Notes under the pieces: generated by a model
Seen by the model: the letters and a program-made list of their open reading frames with translations, nothing else
What the model was told of the DNA's origin: nothing
Databases searched by the model: none
Program-made: the position numbers and the translations under genes
Shown: positions 27,147 to 38,872 of the stretch, piece after piece
Position numbering within the stretch: the first letter of the stretch is position 1
How the letters are laid out: the number at the start of each line of letters is the position of its first letter
Assembly (NCBI GenBank): GCA_028287305.1
Contig: JAQBPX010000004.1
Coordinates: forward strand, 1-64,000
Reading direction: 5' to 3'
Source: Gemmatimonadota bacterium
Lineage (GTDB): Bacteria; Gemmatimonadota; Gemmatimonadetes; Gemmatimonadales; Gemmatimonadaceae
Length of the DNA: 64,000 bases

Positions 27147-27215
27147 TCCTGGACAGCAACGACGGCTGGGAAGTTCGGCTGTCGGCTGGGGTAGGGCGTG
27201 AGACGGCGGAACAGC

Positions 27216-28754
27216 TTACTGCTCGTTCGCAGGGACCTCGGCCATCATCCTCTTGATCGGAATGGCAAGAAGGCCAAGGATCACTGCCGAGACGACCAGG
27301 GCGATGCTCGTGTAGCTGAAGACCTTGGGCATCTGCTCCAGCTTGTTCGGGTCCACGTTGCCGCCTACCAGGCCCGCGATCACATTGCCCACTGAGCTCG
27401 CCAGGAACCAGATGCCCATCATCTGGCCGACGTACTTCTTCGGCGAGAGCTTGGTCATGGACGAGAGCCCGACGGGGCTGAGGCAGAGCTCACCGCACGT
27501 CTGGAAGAAGTAGCTGGCCACCAGCCACCACGGCGCGACCTTGAGCACGCCGTTGCTCGCGACCACCGCATTCGCCGCCGGCAGCATGAGGCCGAAGCCC
27601 ACCGCGGCCAGCAGCAGTCCGAGCGCGAACTTGGAGGGGCTCGAGAGCTGGCGACCCGTCCGGCCCATGCGCAGCCAGATGGCGGCGAACACCGGCGCCA
27701 TGATGATGATGAACAGCGAGTTGATCGACTGGAACCAGGTCGCGGGCATCTGCCAGCCGCCGATGTCGCGGTTAGTGAAGTCCCTCGCGAAGAGGTTGAG
27801 CGACGTCGGCGCCTGCTCGAAGGCCGCCCAGAAGATCGCGGCGAACACGAACAGCGCCATGATCACGGCGACGCGCTTCTTCTCGTTGCCGGTGAGCCCG
27901 CCGGCGAAGAACAGGTAGCCGAAGTACAGGACGGCGATGCTCACGAGCACCACGGTCATCTTCTTCGCGATCGCCTGCGCGTCGAGCGCGATCATACCCA
28001 TCGCACCGGCAATCACGACGAGCGCAAAGAGTCCCAGCCCGATTGCGAGATACAGCTTTGCCCGGCTGCGCTCGCCCTCGTCCTTCACGTTGACTACCGT
28101 GCCGATCGAGCCGAGTGTCTTCGGGGCGCGCAGCCAGAAGGTGACGAGGCCGAGGAACATGCCCACTCCGGCCACGCCGAAGCCGAGTCCCCACCCCACG
28201 CGCTCACCGAGGATGCCGGTGATGATCTGTCCGAGGAAGGCGCCCGTGTTGATGCCCATGTAGAACACGGAGAAGCCCGCGTCACGGCGCGCGCCGCCTT
28301 CCGGGTAGAGCTCACCGACCGTCGCCGAGATGTTCGGCTTGAGCAGGCCGGTGCCCATCACGATCAGGATCAGGCCGAGGAAGAAGGGAACCTTGCTGTG
28401 CGCGAACGACGAGAGCCCGATCGAGAGGTGGCCCGCGGTGATGAGCACCGCGCCCCACAGCACGGCGCGTCGCAGCCCCAGGATGCGGTCGGCCACCCAG
28501 CCGCCCGGCAGCGAGGCGAGGTAGACACTCGCGGCATAGATGCCGACGATCGCCGACGCCTGCGCCCGTGGAAATCCGAAACCGCCCTCGGCCAGTGCCG
28601 CCGACATGAAGAGGACGAGGAGCGGACGGATTCCGTAGTAGGAGAACCGTTCCCACATCTCGGTGAGGAACAGCGTCGAGAGGCCGCGTGGATGCCCGAA
28701 GAAGCTTCGGTCGTCCAGCAGGCTGGCGTTCGACGTCTCTGGCGCGTTGGCCAT
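27216..28754 (-). CDS. POT family proton-coupled peptide transporter
   Basis: 512 aa, about 14 membrane segments, major facilitator fold. The POT signature is clear: TEMWERFSYYGIRPLLVLFM (ExxERFxYYG) in helix 1, FYMGINTGAFLGQIITG (PTR2 signature) near residue 165, and GELCLSPVGLS in the second half. It takes up di- and tripeptides with protons. It starts 27 nt after the last ABC gene on the same strand, so it looks like the end of the peptide-uptake operon, giving two energetically different routes. Confidence 0.93.
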   Translation of the reverse strand: MANAPETSNASLLDDRSFFGHPRGLSTLFLTEMWERFSYYGIRPLLVLFMSAALAEGGFGFPRAQASAIVGIYAASVYLASLPGGWVADRILGLRRAVLWGAVLITAGHLSIGLSSFAHSKVPFFLGLILIVMGTGLLKPNISATVGELYPEGGARRDAGFSVFYMGINTGAFLGQIITGILGERVGWGLGFGVAGVGMFLGLVTFWLRAPKTLGSIGTVVNVKDEGERSRAKLYLAIGLGLFALVVIAGAMGMIALDAQAIAKKMTVVLVSIAVLYFGYLFFAGGLTGNEKKRVAVIMALFVFAAIFWAAFEQAPTSLNLFARDFTNRDIGGWQMPATWFQSINSLFIIIMAPVFAAIWLRMGRTGRQLSSPSKFALGLLLAAVGFGLMLPAANAVVASNGVLKVAPWWLVASYFFQTCGELCLSPVGLSSMTKLSPKKYVGQMMGIWFLASSVGNVIAGLVGGNVDPNKLEQMPKVFSYTSIALVVSAVILGLLAIPIKRMMAEVPANEQ

Positions 28755-28781
28755 GTGTTGGGGAACTCGGGTGGGCGCGGC

Positions 28782-29839
28782 TCAGCCGCGCATCGGAATG
28801 ACGGGAAGGTATCGCGAGGGTTGCTTGGTGCCGCCGACCGCCTGTTGCGCTTCCCACGTGACCGTGGTCGGCAGCTGCTTGATACACGCGACCACGTGGC
28901 CGGGTGCCTTCTCCTCGAGGGGCGGAACGATCCGCGCGCAGGCCTCGTCCTTCTGCGGGTGGTGACAGCGAGGATGAAACACGCATCCACTCGGCGGGTT
29001 GGCCGGCGAGGGCACGTCTCCGGTGAGGACGATCCGCTGGCGCTGTGCGTCAGGATTCGGCACCGGTACCGCGGAGAGCAGCGCCTGGGTGTACGGCATG
29101 AGCGGCTCGCGGTAGAGGTCCTCCGCCTTCGCCATCTCCACGATGCGGCCGAGGTACATCACCGCCACGCGATGCGCGATGTGCTCCACCACCGAGAGGT
29201 CGTGCGCAATGAACAGGTAGGCCAGGCCGCGATCGCGCTGGAGGTCCTGCAGCAGGTTCACGACCTGCGCCTGGACGGAGACGTCGAGGGCCGAGACGGG
29301 TTCGTCGCAGACGAGGAACTTCGGTTCCACCGCCAGTGCGCGCGCGATGCCGATGCGCTGCCGCTGCCCGCCGGAGAATTCGTGCGGATACCGTCCGGCG
29401 TATTCCGCGCGGAGGCCCACTTCGTCGAGCAACTGCATCACGCGCGTGTCGGCAGCGGCGCCCTCGGCCAGGCGGTGGATCGTGAGCCCCTCGCGCACGA
29501 TCTGCCCAACGGTCATGCGCGGGTTGAGCGACGAGAATGGATCCTGAAAGACGATCTGCATCTGCCGGCGAAGGCGCCGCAGGTCGCGCGCGCTGAGCGC
29601 GAGCACATCCTGCCCGTCGAACAGCACCTGGCCGCCGGTCGGCTCGATGAGCCGGAGCACGGCGCGGCCGGTGGTCGTCTTGCCGCAGCCCGATTCACCC
29701 ACCAGGCCGAGTGTCTCACCGGCGAATACGTCGAAGGAGACGCAGTTCACGGCGCGCACGGCGCTCTTCGCGCGGCCGAGGAATCCACCGCCGCGCACGA
29801 AGTCCTTGCTCAGGTCGCGGACGGAGAGGAGCGGCGTGG

Positions 29840-29843
<4 letters not shown>
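28782..29843 (-). CDS. oppF: Oligopeptide ABC transporter, ATP-binding protein (OppF/DppF type)
   Basis: 353 aa. Complete ABC ATPase: Walker [11 protein letters not shown]-loop [13 protein letters not shown], signature [15 protein letters not shown], Walker [14 protein letters not shown]-loop IAHDLS. The C-terminal oligopeptide extension has [16 protein letters not shown], the Cys-rich site usual in the peptide importers. GTG 29843 overlaps the oppD stop (GTGA); the frame is open further up but only as a shadow. One of the two ATPases of the cluster. Confidence 0.93.
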
Positions 29844-30848
<1,005 letters not shown>

Positions 30849-30856
<8 letters not shown>

Positions 30857-31751
30857 CGACTATCGGTTGCGGGGTGATGCCGGGTCGGGATCCGGTGCCC
30901 ATCGGCGACCGCACAAGGTTCCTCGGATCGAGGGCATCCCGCAAGCCGTCACCGAGCACGTTGAACGCCAGTGCCGTGACCACGATGGCGATCCCGGGAA
31001 AGAAGGCCACCCACCAGGCGTGGGCGAAGCTGTCGGCGCCGTCGCGGAAGATGCGTCCCCAGCTGGCGGCCGGCTCGCGCGCGCCCACGCCCAGGTACGC
31101 GAGTCCGGCTTCCAGCACCACCACGTTGGCCACGCCGAGCGTGGCCGAGACGATCACCGGGCCCAGCACGTTGGGCCACACGTGATGGAAGACCAGCCGC
31201 GAGGCCGAGGCGCCCAGGCCGCGCGCGGCGAGCACGTACTCGCGATCGCGCGCGGCCATCACCTCGGCGCGCACCAGCCGGGAGACGCCGAACCAGCCGG
31301 TGAGCCCGAGCAGGAGGATGAGCACGCCCAGCGGCACGGGCGTGAAGAGCGCGAGCATGGCGACGAGGAGCAGCACGCGCGGAATCGCGAGCAGCGCATC
31401 GAGCAGGCGCATCAGGGCGGCGTCGACCCAGCCACCGTTCCAGCCCGCGACTGTACCATACAGCAGGCCGACGGTGGTCGAGAGCAGCACGGAGAGCAGC
31501 GCGACGCTGAGCGAGAGTCGCGCGCCGTGGATCACGCGCGAGAGCAGGTCACGCGAGAAGCGGTCGGTGCCCAGGGGATGCGCCAGCGAAGGCGGTCGGC
31601 TGGCCAGGTGCACGATGTCGAGCTGCTCGTTGGGGGCCCAGTGCACCACGAGTGGGCCGAGCAGCGCGAGGAGCGCAAGCGCGGCGATCACGCCGAGCGC
31701 AATGCGCGACTCGCGCGGGAGCCGCGCCAGCAGGGAGCGTTCAGCGCGCAC
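30849..31751 (-). CDS. oppC: Oligopeptide ABC transporter permease (OppC/DppC type)
   Basis: 300 aa. N-terminal helix ([20 protein letters not shown]), the short periplasmic segment [28 protein letters not shown] typical of DppC, about six helices, and the EAA loop [29 protein letters not shown] 31751 is preferred: it overlaps oppB's stop by 11 nt and begins where OppC proteins begin. The upstream 82 codons of open frame are a shadow of oppB. Confidence 0.9.
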
Positions 31752-32709
31752 GCAGGCGCGGATCGACCACCGCGTACAGGAGGTCAGCGAGCAGGCTGCC
31801 GACCACGACCAGCGCGCCACCGACCACCACGCTCGCGGTGACGAGGGCTGCGTCGCGTGCCCCGATGGCGTTGGCGGTGAGGAGGCCCATGCCGGGCCAT
31901 GCGAACACCGCCTCCACGAACACGGCGCCGCCGAGGAGGGCGGGCAGCGAGATGCCGAGCAGCGTGATGGTGGGAAGGAGCGCGTTGCGCAGCGCATGAC
32001 GCGAGACCACCGCGCGCTCGGGAACGCCCTTCGCGCGAGCGGTGCGGATGAAGTCGAGCGGAAGCACGTCGAGCAGCGCCGCGCGCTGGTAGCGCGCGTA
32101 CCCCGCCATGGTCGCGAAGGTGAGCGTGAGCAGCGGCAGCACCAGGTGACGTGCGCGGTCGGCGATGCGGCCGCCGGTGCCGAGGTAGTCGTGCATCACG
32201 GGGTCCACGATTCCGCCGGCGGGGAAGATCGGGATCCAGTATGCGAAGGCGAGGAGCACCACGAGCGCCAGCCAGAAGTCGGGCACCGAGTAGAGCAGCA
32301 TGAGTGCGCCGCCCAGCGAACGATCGCGCAGCGATCCTGCGGAGCGCACCTGCGCCAGCGCCACGAGAATGGCGCCGCCCATGCTGAGCAGCAGCGAGAG
32401 GCCGGCGAGGAGCAGCGTGCGGGGAACGGCCAGCGCGAGCGCTTCGCTCACGGGGCGCTGCAGCGACACCGACCAGCCGAAGTTGCCGCGCGCCACGTTG
32501 CCGATGTAGCGCAGGTACTGCTCGCCCACGGGGCGATCGAGCCCGTAGCTGTGTCGCAGCTGGTCGCGAACGGCGGGCGGCATGCGCGCGCTCTCGAAGC
32601 CCATCGCATCGCCGGGGGCCAGGTGCACCAGGAAGAAGGCGAGCGTCGCCACGACCAGGAGGACGATCGCGCCCTGCACCAGCCGGCCGGCGATCCGCTG
32701 GGCGAGCAC
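31741..32709 (-). CDS. oppB: Oligopeptide ABC transporter permease (OppB/DppB type)
   Basis: 322 aa, six membrane segments. N-terminus LAQRIAGRLVQGAIVLLVVATLAFFLVHLAPGD is the usual OppB start, followed by DQLRHSYGLDRPVGEQYLRY, and the EAA loop IRTARAKGVPERAVVSRHALRNALLP. GTG start at 32709, 4 nt after the binding-protein stop. Confidence 0.93.
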   Translation of the reverse strand: MLAQRIAGRLVQGAIVLLVVATLAFFLVHLAPGDAMGFESARMPPAVRDQLRHSYGLDRPVGEQYLRYIGNVARGNFGWSVSLQRPVSEALALAVPRTLLLAGLSLLLSMGGAILVALAQVRSAGSLRDRSLGGALMLLYSVPDFWLALVVLLAFAYWIPIFPAGGIVDPVMHDYLGTGGRIADRARHLVLPLLTLTFATMAGYARYQRAALLDVLPLDFIRTARAKGVPERAVVSRHALRNALLPTITLLGISLPALLGGAVFVEAVFAWPGMGLLTANAIGARDAALVTASVVVGGALVVVGSLLADLLYAVVDPRLRAR

Positions 32710-32713
32710 CGCG

Positions 32714-34411
32714 CTAGCGCTTGGCGGCCGCGACTCCGATGCGGTCGCGGTCGATCCTCGCGTCGGAGGGAATGGACCAGTCGGCGAGGTTCGCCCAGTA
32801 GAGATCGGCGCGCATGTTCACGGGCTTGAGCCGCTTGTGAGCGGCGGCCACGGTGAGCACGTCGTAGAGCCAGATGGCGGGCGCGTCGTCGGCCAGCAGC
32901 TGGAATGCGCGGTGCGCGCGCGCCGATCGCTCCGCGGGGGTGAGCGCGGACAGCACCGAGTCGAGGGCGACGTCGAAGGGCTTGCTGGCGTAGCTGAGAT
33001 AGTTCTGCCCACCCTTCGTGAGCCCCTCGCTGCTCCACGCCTGCCGCGCGCCGGCGGGGCTCGGGTCGGTGGCGTAGGCGTTGAGGATCGTGTCGAAGTC
33101 GCGTGCTTCCTGTCGCGCGAAGAACTGCGGGAACTGCAGGGCGTCGATGTCCACCTTCGCGCCCACCTTGCGCAGCTGCTCCTGCAGCAGCACCGCGTAG
33201 CTCATGCGGGGGCGCGACGAGTTCGGCACCATGATCGAGAAGGCGAGCGCGCGCCCGCTGCGGGAGCGCATGCCATCGGCGCCAGCCTTCCAGCCGGCGG
33301 AGTCGAGCAGCGCCTTCGCGGCGGTCGTGTCGTAGGCGGGGAGGCGGAGCGTGGTGTCGGCCACCGAGAGCGAACGTGGGAAGGGACCGAACGCCGACTG
33401 GCCGAGCGAGCCGAAGACGTTCGTGAGCATCCCCTTGCGGTCCACCGCCATCGAGAGCGCACGGCGCACGGCGCGGTCGCCGAAGAGGGGATGCGGACCG
33501 TCCCGCGACTTGTTGCGCAGGTTGAAGCCGAGGAATGCGTACTGCAGGCCGGGGTAGGGCACGGCGCGCGCGGTGGCGGAGGAATCCACGCGAGCGATCG
33601 CGTCGGCAGGCACTGCTTCCCAGAAGTCCGACTGGCCGGCGAGGACCTGCGTGAGTCCCGTCTGTGGATCGGGGACGAGGTTCCAGATCACGCGGTCGAG
33701 CTTCGCGCGGCCGCGAAAGTTCGTGGTGTCGGCGACGATCTCGATGCGCGTGTTCGGCTCCCACGCAACGAAGCGGAAGCGCCCCGTGCCGATCGGCTTG
33801 CGGCTCGCCTCGGCGGTGCGCAGCCCGTCGCGGGGAATGGCGGCGAACACGTGCGACGGGAGGATGTGCATCTGGTAGACGGCGTCGTAGAACAGCTCGG
33901 GCGAGCGACGCTTGAACCAGAAGACCGGCGTGAGCGAGTCGCGCACCGTGACCGAGTCGATGCTCGTGATCAGCGAGGCGATGTTGGACCCGACCTTGGG
34001 GTCTCGGTTCACGTCGAAGGTGAACTTCACGTCGGCCGCCCGGAGCGGCTGTCCGTCGTGCCACCGCGCGCGGTCGTCGAGCGAGAAGGCGAGCGAGAGC
34101 GAGTCCTTGCCCCACGCCCACGACTTCGCGAGGCGCGGCCGGAAGCCGACGTCGCCCACGGTGTTCAGGTCGTTGCCGATCTCCGCGAGATGGTCGTAGA
34201 CCTGGTCCACCACCTGGCGGCCCGTGGCAGTGGAGACGAGGGGCGGAAAGAGGATGTCCGCGTCACCGCCGGTCGCGAGCACGAGCGTGCCGCCGTTGTC
34301 CCCCGTGACCGAGGTCGCGGTCGTGGTCGTCGCCGCGCCCTTGCCATCGCCGCCGGAGCAGGCAGCGAGTGCAAGGGCGATCAGGGTCGGGAGGGACAGG
34401 CGGAGGCGCAT
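32714..34411 (-). CDS. oppA: Peptide ABC transporter substrate-binding lipoprotein (family 5)
   Basis: 565 aa. Lipobox LAAC (Cys18) after MRLRLSLPTLIALA. SBP_bac_5 fold: the conserved stretch DGQPLRAADVKFTFDVNRDPKVGS (residues ~95-120), MAVDRKGML, and the C-terminal lobe with WANLADWS. Binds peptides outside the inner membrane and hands them to OppBC. ATG 34411 is chosen because it starts the lipoprotein signal; an upstream ATG would add 13 residues. First gene of oppABCDF-POT. Confidence 0.92.
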   Translation of the reverse strand: MRLRLSLPTLIALALAACSGGDGKGAATTTTATSVTGDNGGTLVLATGGDADILFPPLVSTATGRQVVDQVYDHLAEIGNDLNTVGDVGFRPRLAKSWAWGKDSLSLAFSLDDRARWHDGQPLRAADVKFTFDVNRDPKVGSNIASLITSIDSVTVRDSLTPVFWFKRRSPELFYDAVYQMHILPSHVFAAIPRDGLRTAEASRKPIGTGRFRFVAWEPNTRIEIVADTTNFRGRAKLDRVIWNLVPDPQTGLTQVLAGQSDFWEAVPADAIARVDSSATARAVPYPGLQYAFLGFNLRNKSRDGPHPLFGDRAVRRALSMAVDRKGMLTNVFGSLGQSAFGPFPRSLSVADTTLRLPAYDTTAAKALLDSAGWKAGADGMRSRSGRALAFSIMVPNSSRPRMSYAVLLQEQLRKVGAKVDIDALQFPQFFARQEARDFDTILNAYATDPSPAGARQAWSSEGLTKGGQNYLSYASKPFDVALDSVLSALTPAERSARAHRAFQLLADDAPAIWLYDVLTVAAAHKRLKPVNMRADLYWANLADWSIPSDARIDRDRIGVAAAKR

Positions 34412-34493
34412 GATGGGCGGGTGAGGGAAGGCGGGCGTCGCCGAAGGCAACGATGGGGGGCTATCGCGTTGAGGTCAAGCGAGATGGGCCGGT

Positions 34494-35255
34494 TCAGCGG
34501 CGCCAGGTCCAGTCGTCGCCGGCGTAGTGCGCGGTCCAGCGCTCGATTCCGTCGCGAAGCTCGTCGCTGCGGGGAAGCGCCGACGTCTCGCCCTCGTGTG
34601 CGGCCGAAGCGAACAGGGCGGCAGCGAGCTCGGATGCGGAAGGGGGCGAGGCGAGGGCATCCGAGAGCGAGGCCGCAGCGGGCGGCTGGGCGATTTGCGC
34701 GCGCATCAGGGCAGCAATGAGCGGCTGGTCATCGGCGAGCAGGATGCTCCCGTGCTGGAGCACGGCGCCGCCATGACGCCACTGCGCGCTGCCGACGAGC
34801 TTGCGACCGTGGAGCACGATCTCGCCGCTGGTGGGCTCCTGGAAGCATGGCGCCAGGCTGGGTGCGGGCGCGCGAGTGCGCGGTGCAGAGAGCTCGGCGG
34901 GCACGCCGAAGGAGTGCAGGGCGCGGAGCAGCAGTTCGTTGATGCGCTGATAGAGCGCGCGCAGCGGCTCGCCGGTGAGCGGGGCAGTCACGCTGTACGT
35001 GACCTCGCGCCCGTGGAGCAGGGCACGTCCGCCCGTGGGGCGGCGGACGATGCCGACGTTGCGCGCCGCGAGCTGGCCGAGGTCGTACTCGTCGCGCGCC
35101 GGCTGGTTGCGCCCGAGGGAGAGCGTGGGCCGGTCCCACTCATAGACGCGCAGCGTCGCCTCGCCCGTGCGCGCCGCGCGCTCGAGCAGGGCATGGTCCC
35201 AGCCCATGTTGCGGGCGCCGGGGTGGGGCGGGGTGTGGACGAGGCGCCAGTGCAC
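34494..35255 (-). CDS. LipM/LplA-like octanoyl or lipoate transferase
   Basis: 253 aa of the biotin/lipoate protein ligase fold. Signature [19 protein letters not shown] (~71-89), then [25 protein letters not shown] with Cys137 and Lys152. A cysteine in this position with PCF is the mark of LipM-type transferases (octanoyl-ACP to GcvH), while true LplA uses ATP and lacks it, so LipM is preferred. It is divergent from gcvP (start-to-start 80 nt) and near gcvH, whose product is a LipM target. The genome also has lipB at 11647. Not biochemically certain. Confidence 0.8.
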   Translation of the reverse strand: MHWRLVHTPPHPGARNMGWDHALLERAARTGEATLRVYEWDRPTLSLGRNQPARDEYDLGQLAARNVGIVRRPTGGRALLHGREVTYSVTAPLTGEPLRALYQRINELLLRALHSFGVPAELSAPRTRAPAPSLAPCFQEPTSGEIVLHGRKLVGSAQWRHGGAVLQHGSILLADDQPLIAALMRAQIAQPPAAASLSDALASPPSASELAAALFASAAHEGETSALPRSDELRDGIERWTAHYAGDDWTWRR

Positions 35256-35322
35256 GGTTCAAGATCGGCAGGGGTGGGCCCGACGCGCAATTTGGCCGAC
35301 GGACTTTTCGTGGGCGCCCGGC

Positions 35323-35328
35323 TACCTT
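35323..35328 (+). promoter_or_regulatory. gcvP -10 box, leaderless type
   Basis: TACCTT followed by 6 nt and the gcvP ATG at 35335. There is no Shine-Dalgarno. No convincing -35 was found at 17-18 nt. Confidence 0.4.
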
Positions 35329-35334
35329 TCCTGC

Positions 35335-38208
35335 ATGACGACGACTGCCAACTCCGCCCCCGCGGCGGCCACGGACAGCTTCGTTCCCCGGCATATTGGG
35401 CCGAATTCGGCCGATATCGCGGCGATGCTCGCGCTGCTGGGATACGACACGCTGGACGCCCTGATCGACGCGACCGTGCCGGAGAATATCCGGCTCCGTC
35501 GCCCCCTCGCGATCCCCACCGGTCTCAGCGAGTTCGAGGCGCTGCGCGCGCTTCGCGCCACCGCGAGCCGCAACAAGGTGTTCCGATCCTACATCGGGAT
35601 GGGCTACAACGACTGCATCACGCCACCCGTGATCCAGCGGAACATCCTGGAGAACCCGGGCTGGTACACGGCATACACGCCGTACCAGGCGGAGATCGCG
35701 CAGGGGCGACTGGAGGCGCTGCTGAATTTCCAGACGATGGTCATGGACCTCACGGGGCTCGAGATCGCGAACGCGTCGCTGCTCGACGAGGGCACGGCGG
35801 CCGCCGAGGCGATGAACCTGGCGCATGGCACGAAGGGGAGCGATTCGCGCGACACCTTCTTCGTGGCGAGCGACTGCCATCCGCAGACGATCGACGTGGT
35901 GAAGACGCGAGCGACCGCGCGCGGCGTGAAGGTGGTGGTCGGCGACTGGCGCGGCTTCGAGCTCGGAGAGCGCGCGTTCGGCGTGCTGGTGCAGTATCCG
36001 GCGACGGACGGCGCGGTGGTGGACTATCGCGAGCTGGTGGAGCGCGCGCATGCGGCGGGCGTGATGGTGATCGTGGCGGCCGACCTGCTGAGCCTCGCGT
36101 TGCTCACGCCGCCGGGCGAGTGGGGCGCCGACGCATGCGTGGGCAACACGCAGCGCTTCGGCGTGCCGATGGGCTTCGGTGGCCCACATGCGGCGTTCTT
36201 CGCCACGAAGGACGAGTTCAAGCGCCAGCTGCCCGGTCGCATCATCGGCGTGAGCCGCGATGCCGACGGCAAGCCGGCGCTGCGCATGGCGCTGCAGACG
36301 CGCGAGCAGCACATCCGTCGCGAGAAGGCGACGAGCAACGTCTGCACGGCGCAGGTGCTGCTCGCCGTGATGGCGGGGATGTACGCCGTGTGGCATGGTC
36401 CGGACGGCATTCGCGCGATCGCCGAGCGAGTGCATCGCATGGCGGGACTGCTCGCGAGCGGAGCGCGCAGCGCGGGGCACAGCGTGAAGCACGAGTCGTT
36501 CTTCGACACCGTGCGGATCGAGCTTGCGGGCGTGAGCGCGGCGGAGCTGGTGAAGAAGGCCGAGGCGCGCGAGATCAACATTCGCGTGCTCGGCGACGCA
36601 TCCGTCGCGATCGCGCTCGACGAGACCGTGCGCGAGTCGGACGTGGCGGAGCTGGTGTCGCTGCTGGGTGGGAAGGTGGGTGCCGTGGGAACGGACGTTG
36701 AAATCGGCGCGGCGTTCAGGCGCACGTCGCCGTACCTCACGCATCCCGTGTTCAACACGCACCGCTCCGAGACGGAGATGCTGCGCTACATGCGCCACCT
36801 CGAGTCGAAGGACCTGTCGCTCACGCACTCGATGATCCCGCTCGGCTCGTGCACCATGAAGCTGAACGCCACCGCGGAGATGTTCCCGGTGACGTGGCCG
36901 GAGTTCTGCAAGCTCCACCCGTTCGCGCCGGCGGCGCAAACGGAGGGCTATCGCGAGATGTTCGCGAAGCTGGAGAAGTCGCTGGCGGAGATCACGGGCT
37001 TCGCGGCGGTATCGCTGCAGCCGAATGCCGGGTCGCAGGGTGAGTACGCGGGGTTGCTGGTGATTCGCGCGTATCATGAGGCGAAGGGCGACACGCACCG
37101 CGACGTCTGCCTCATTCCGCAGAGCGCGCACGGGACGAATCCCGCAAGCGCGGTGATGGCGGGGATGAAGGTGGTGGTCGTGAAGAGCACCGAGAAGGGC
37201 GAGATCGACATGGCCGACCTGCGGGCGAAGGCCGACCAGCATGCGGCGAACCTCGCGGCGCTGATGGTGACCTACCCGAGCACGCATGGCGTGTTCGAGG
37301 AGAGCATCAAGGACGTCTGCTCGATCGTGCACGAGCGCGGCGGGCGCGTGTACCTGGACGGCGCGAACATGAACGCGATGGTGGGACTCGCGCGGCCGGG
37401 CGACATCGGCGCCGACGTCTGCCACCTGAACCTGCACAAGACGTTCTGCATTCCGCACGGCGGCGGCGGTCCGGGGATGGGCCCGATCGGCGTGGTGGCG
37501 GACCTCGCGCCACACCTTCCCGGACATCCCGTGGTGTCGCTGGGCGAGGGACGCTCAGGCGCAGTGAGCGCGGCGCCGTGGGGCAGCGCGGACATCCTCT
37601 CCATCTCGATGATGTACATCGACATGATGGGCGGCGATGGGCTGACGCTCGCGACCAAGGTGGCGATCCTCAACGCGAACTACATCGCGAAGCGACTGGA
37701 GCCGCACTACCCCGTGCTGTATCGCGGCAAGGGCGGCCTGGTGGCGCACGAGTGCATCGTGGACCCACGCGGGCTCAAGGCGACCAGCGGCGTGGAGGTG
37801 GAGGACATCGCGAAGCGGCTGATGGACTATGGCTTCCACGCGCCGACCGTCTCGTTCCCCGTGGCAGGGACGCTGATGATCGAGCCCACGGAGAGCGAGT
37901 CGAAGGGGGAGCTGGACCGGTTCTGCGAGGCGCTGATCGCGATCCGGCAGGAGATCAGCGAGATCGAGAACGGCACGAGCGACCGCGCCGACAATCCGCT
38001 CAAGCATGCGCCGCACCCGGTGCAGCGCGTGATCAGCGATTCATGGGACCACGCCTATTCGCGAGAGCAGGCGGCGTTCCCGGCGCCGTGGACACGCGAG
38101 CGGAAGTTCTGGCCCACGGTGGGACGCGTGGAGAGTGCGTACGGGGACCGGAACCTGGTGTGTTCGTGCCTGCCTACGGATGCGTATGCGGAGGCGGTAG
38201 CTGAGTGA
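35335..38208 (+). CDS. gcvP: Glycine dehydrogenase (decarboxylating), GcvP, P-protein of glycine cleavage
   Basis: 957 aa, the single-chain form. Releases CO2 from glycine and passes aminomethyl to lipoyl-GcvH. N-terminus [21 protein letters not shown] is standard; the first half contains the [22 protein letters not shown] region, the second half the PLP-lysine in [22 protein letters not shown] (about residue 701) and the C-terminal SNGxNPY-type end ...[18 protein letters not shown] at 35335 is 6 nt after a TACCTT box; the frame is open farther up but only across the divergent gene. gcvT is not in the window. Confidence 0.97.
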   Translation: MTTTANSAPAAATDSFVPRHIGPNSADIAAMLALLGYDTLDALIDATVPENIRLRRPLAIPTGLSEFEALRALRATASRNKVFRSYIGMGYNDCITPPVIQRNILENPGWYTAYTPYQAEIAQGRLEALLNFQTMVMDLTGLEIANASLLDEGTAAAEAMNLAHGTKGSDSRDTFFVASDCHPQTIDVVKTRATARGVKVVVGDWRGFELGERAFGVLVQYPATDGAVVDYRELVERAHAAGVMVIVAADLLSLALLTPPGEWGADACVGNTQRFGVPMGFGGPHAAFFATKDEFKRQLPGRIIGVSRDADGKPALRMALQTREQHIRREKATSNVCTAQVLLAVMAGMYAVWHGPDGIRAIAERVHRMAGLLASGARSAGHSVKHESFFDTVRIELAGVSAAELVKKAEAREINIRVLGDASVAIALDETVRESDVAELVSLLGGKVGAVGTDVEIGAAFRRTSPYLTHPVFNTHRSETEMLRYMRHLESKDLSLTHSMIPLGSCTMKLNATAEMFPVTWPEFCKLHPFAPAAQTEGYREMFAKLEKSLAEITGFAAVSLQPNAGSQGEYAGLLVIRAYHEAKGDTHRDVCLIPQSAHGTNPASAVMAGMKVVVVKSTEKGEIDMADLRAKADQHAANLAALMVTYPSTHGVFEESIKDVCSIVHERGGRVYLDGANMNAMVGLARPGDIGADVCHLNLHKTFCIPHGGGGPGMGPIGVVADLAPHLPGHPVVSLGEGRSGAVSAAPWGSADILSISMMYIDMMGGDGLTLATKVAILNANYIAKRLEPHYPVLYRGKGGLVAHECIVDPRGLKATSGVEVEDIAKRLMDYGFHAPTVSFPVAGTLMIEPTESESKGELDRFCEALIAIRQEISEIENGTSDRADNPLKHAPHPVQRVISDSWDHAYSREQAAFPAPWTRERKFWPTVGRVESAYGDRNLVCSCLPTDAYAEAVAE

Positions 38209-38218
38209 AGTGGTGAGG

Positions 38219-38440
38219 CGGGAACTGCGGGAGCTGCGGGAGCTGCGGCGGTGGCCCGCAGGCCCGCAGGCCCGCAGGCCCGCAGGCTACGACACTGAGC
38301 ACGTATGCGGCGGCCTGCGGCCGCCGCTTCGTCATCCGTTCCATGTTGACTGAAAACCAATGACAAAGGCGGGCGGCCCAGGGCGCCCGCCTTCCTTGTC
38401 AGTGCTAGAGCCTACGGGCCTGCGGGCCTGCGGGCCTGCC
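38219..38440. repeat. G-rich repeat and nested inverted repeat between gcvP and gcvH
   Basis: First come GGGAGCTGCGGGAGCTGCGG units (38229-38250). Then left arm, tandem GCAGGCCC units, 38253-38295, and right arm 38401-38440 (GGGCCTGC units). Inside are a GCGGCGG/CCGCCGC hairpin (38308-38328) and a terminator-like AAGGCGGGCG-GCCCAG-GGCGCCCGCCTT within TGACAA/TTGTCA (38360-38401). Convergent junction; no coding signal in 237 nt. Confidence 0.8.
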
Positions 38441-38445
38441 GTTCT

Positions 38446-38835
38446 CTACTGCCCGAGGTGCTTCTCGTATTCCCCGGCGCCGAGCAACTCGTCCCGCTCG
38501 GCAACGTTCTTCAGGCGCACCTTGATCATCCAGCCTTCGCCGTAGGGGTCGCTGTTCACGAGCGCCGGCTCCTTGTCCAGGCGGTCGTTGATCGCGACGA
38601 TCTCGCCGCTCACTGGGATGAACAGCTCCGACACGGCCTTCACGGCCTCCACGGTGCCGAACACGTCGTGCTTGCCGAAGCTCGCACCGACCTTCGGCAG
38701 CTCGATGTACACGATGTCGCCGAGCTCGCCCTGCGCGTAATCGGTGATGCCGATCGCGACGACGTCGGCGTCGCCCGTGGGCTTCACGAACTCGTGGTCT
38801 TCGGTGTAGAGCAGGTCCTGGGGGATGTTCGCCAC
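38446..38835 (-). CDS. gcvH: Glycine cleavage system H protein
   Basis: 129 aa. Lipoyl carrier of glycine cleavage; lipoyl lysine in VEAVKAVSEL. Typical ends: YTEDHEFVK at the start and YGEGWMIKVRLKNVAERDEL at the end. GTG start at 38835. Not adjacent to gcvP in the usual gcvTHP order but opposite it across a repeat. Transcribed after coaE in the same direction, with its own promoter in between and an inverted repeat across the start point. Confidence 0.96.
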   Translation of the reverse strand: MANIPQDLLYTEDHEFVKPTGDADVVAIGITDYAQGELGDIVYIELPKVGASFGKHDVFGTVEAVKAVSELFIPVSGEIVAINDRLDKEPALVNSDPYGEGWMIKVRLKNVAERDELLGAGEYEKHLGQ

Positions 38836-38839
38836 GAGT

Positions 38840-38872
38840 GACTCCGCGTAATGGGTCGTTGTGCGCGGAGTC
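38840..38872. promoter_or_regulatory. Inverted repeat at the gcvH promoter (candidate operator)
   Basis: Perfect 9-nt arms GACTCCGCG (38840-38848) and CGCGGAGTC (38864-38872), 15 nt apart. The repeat overlaps the -10 box of the promoter below and covers the likely start point and leader. It could bind a dimeric regulator or fold in the RNA. Confidence 0.5.

Noticed and set aside
38253-38440. CRISPR-like array of GCAGGCCC units
   Set aside because: Units are contiguous without spacers and form an inverted repeat with the other arm.
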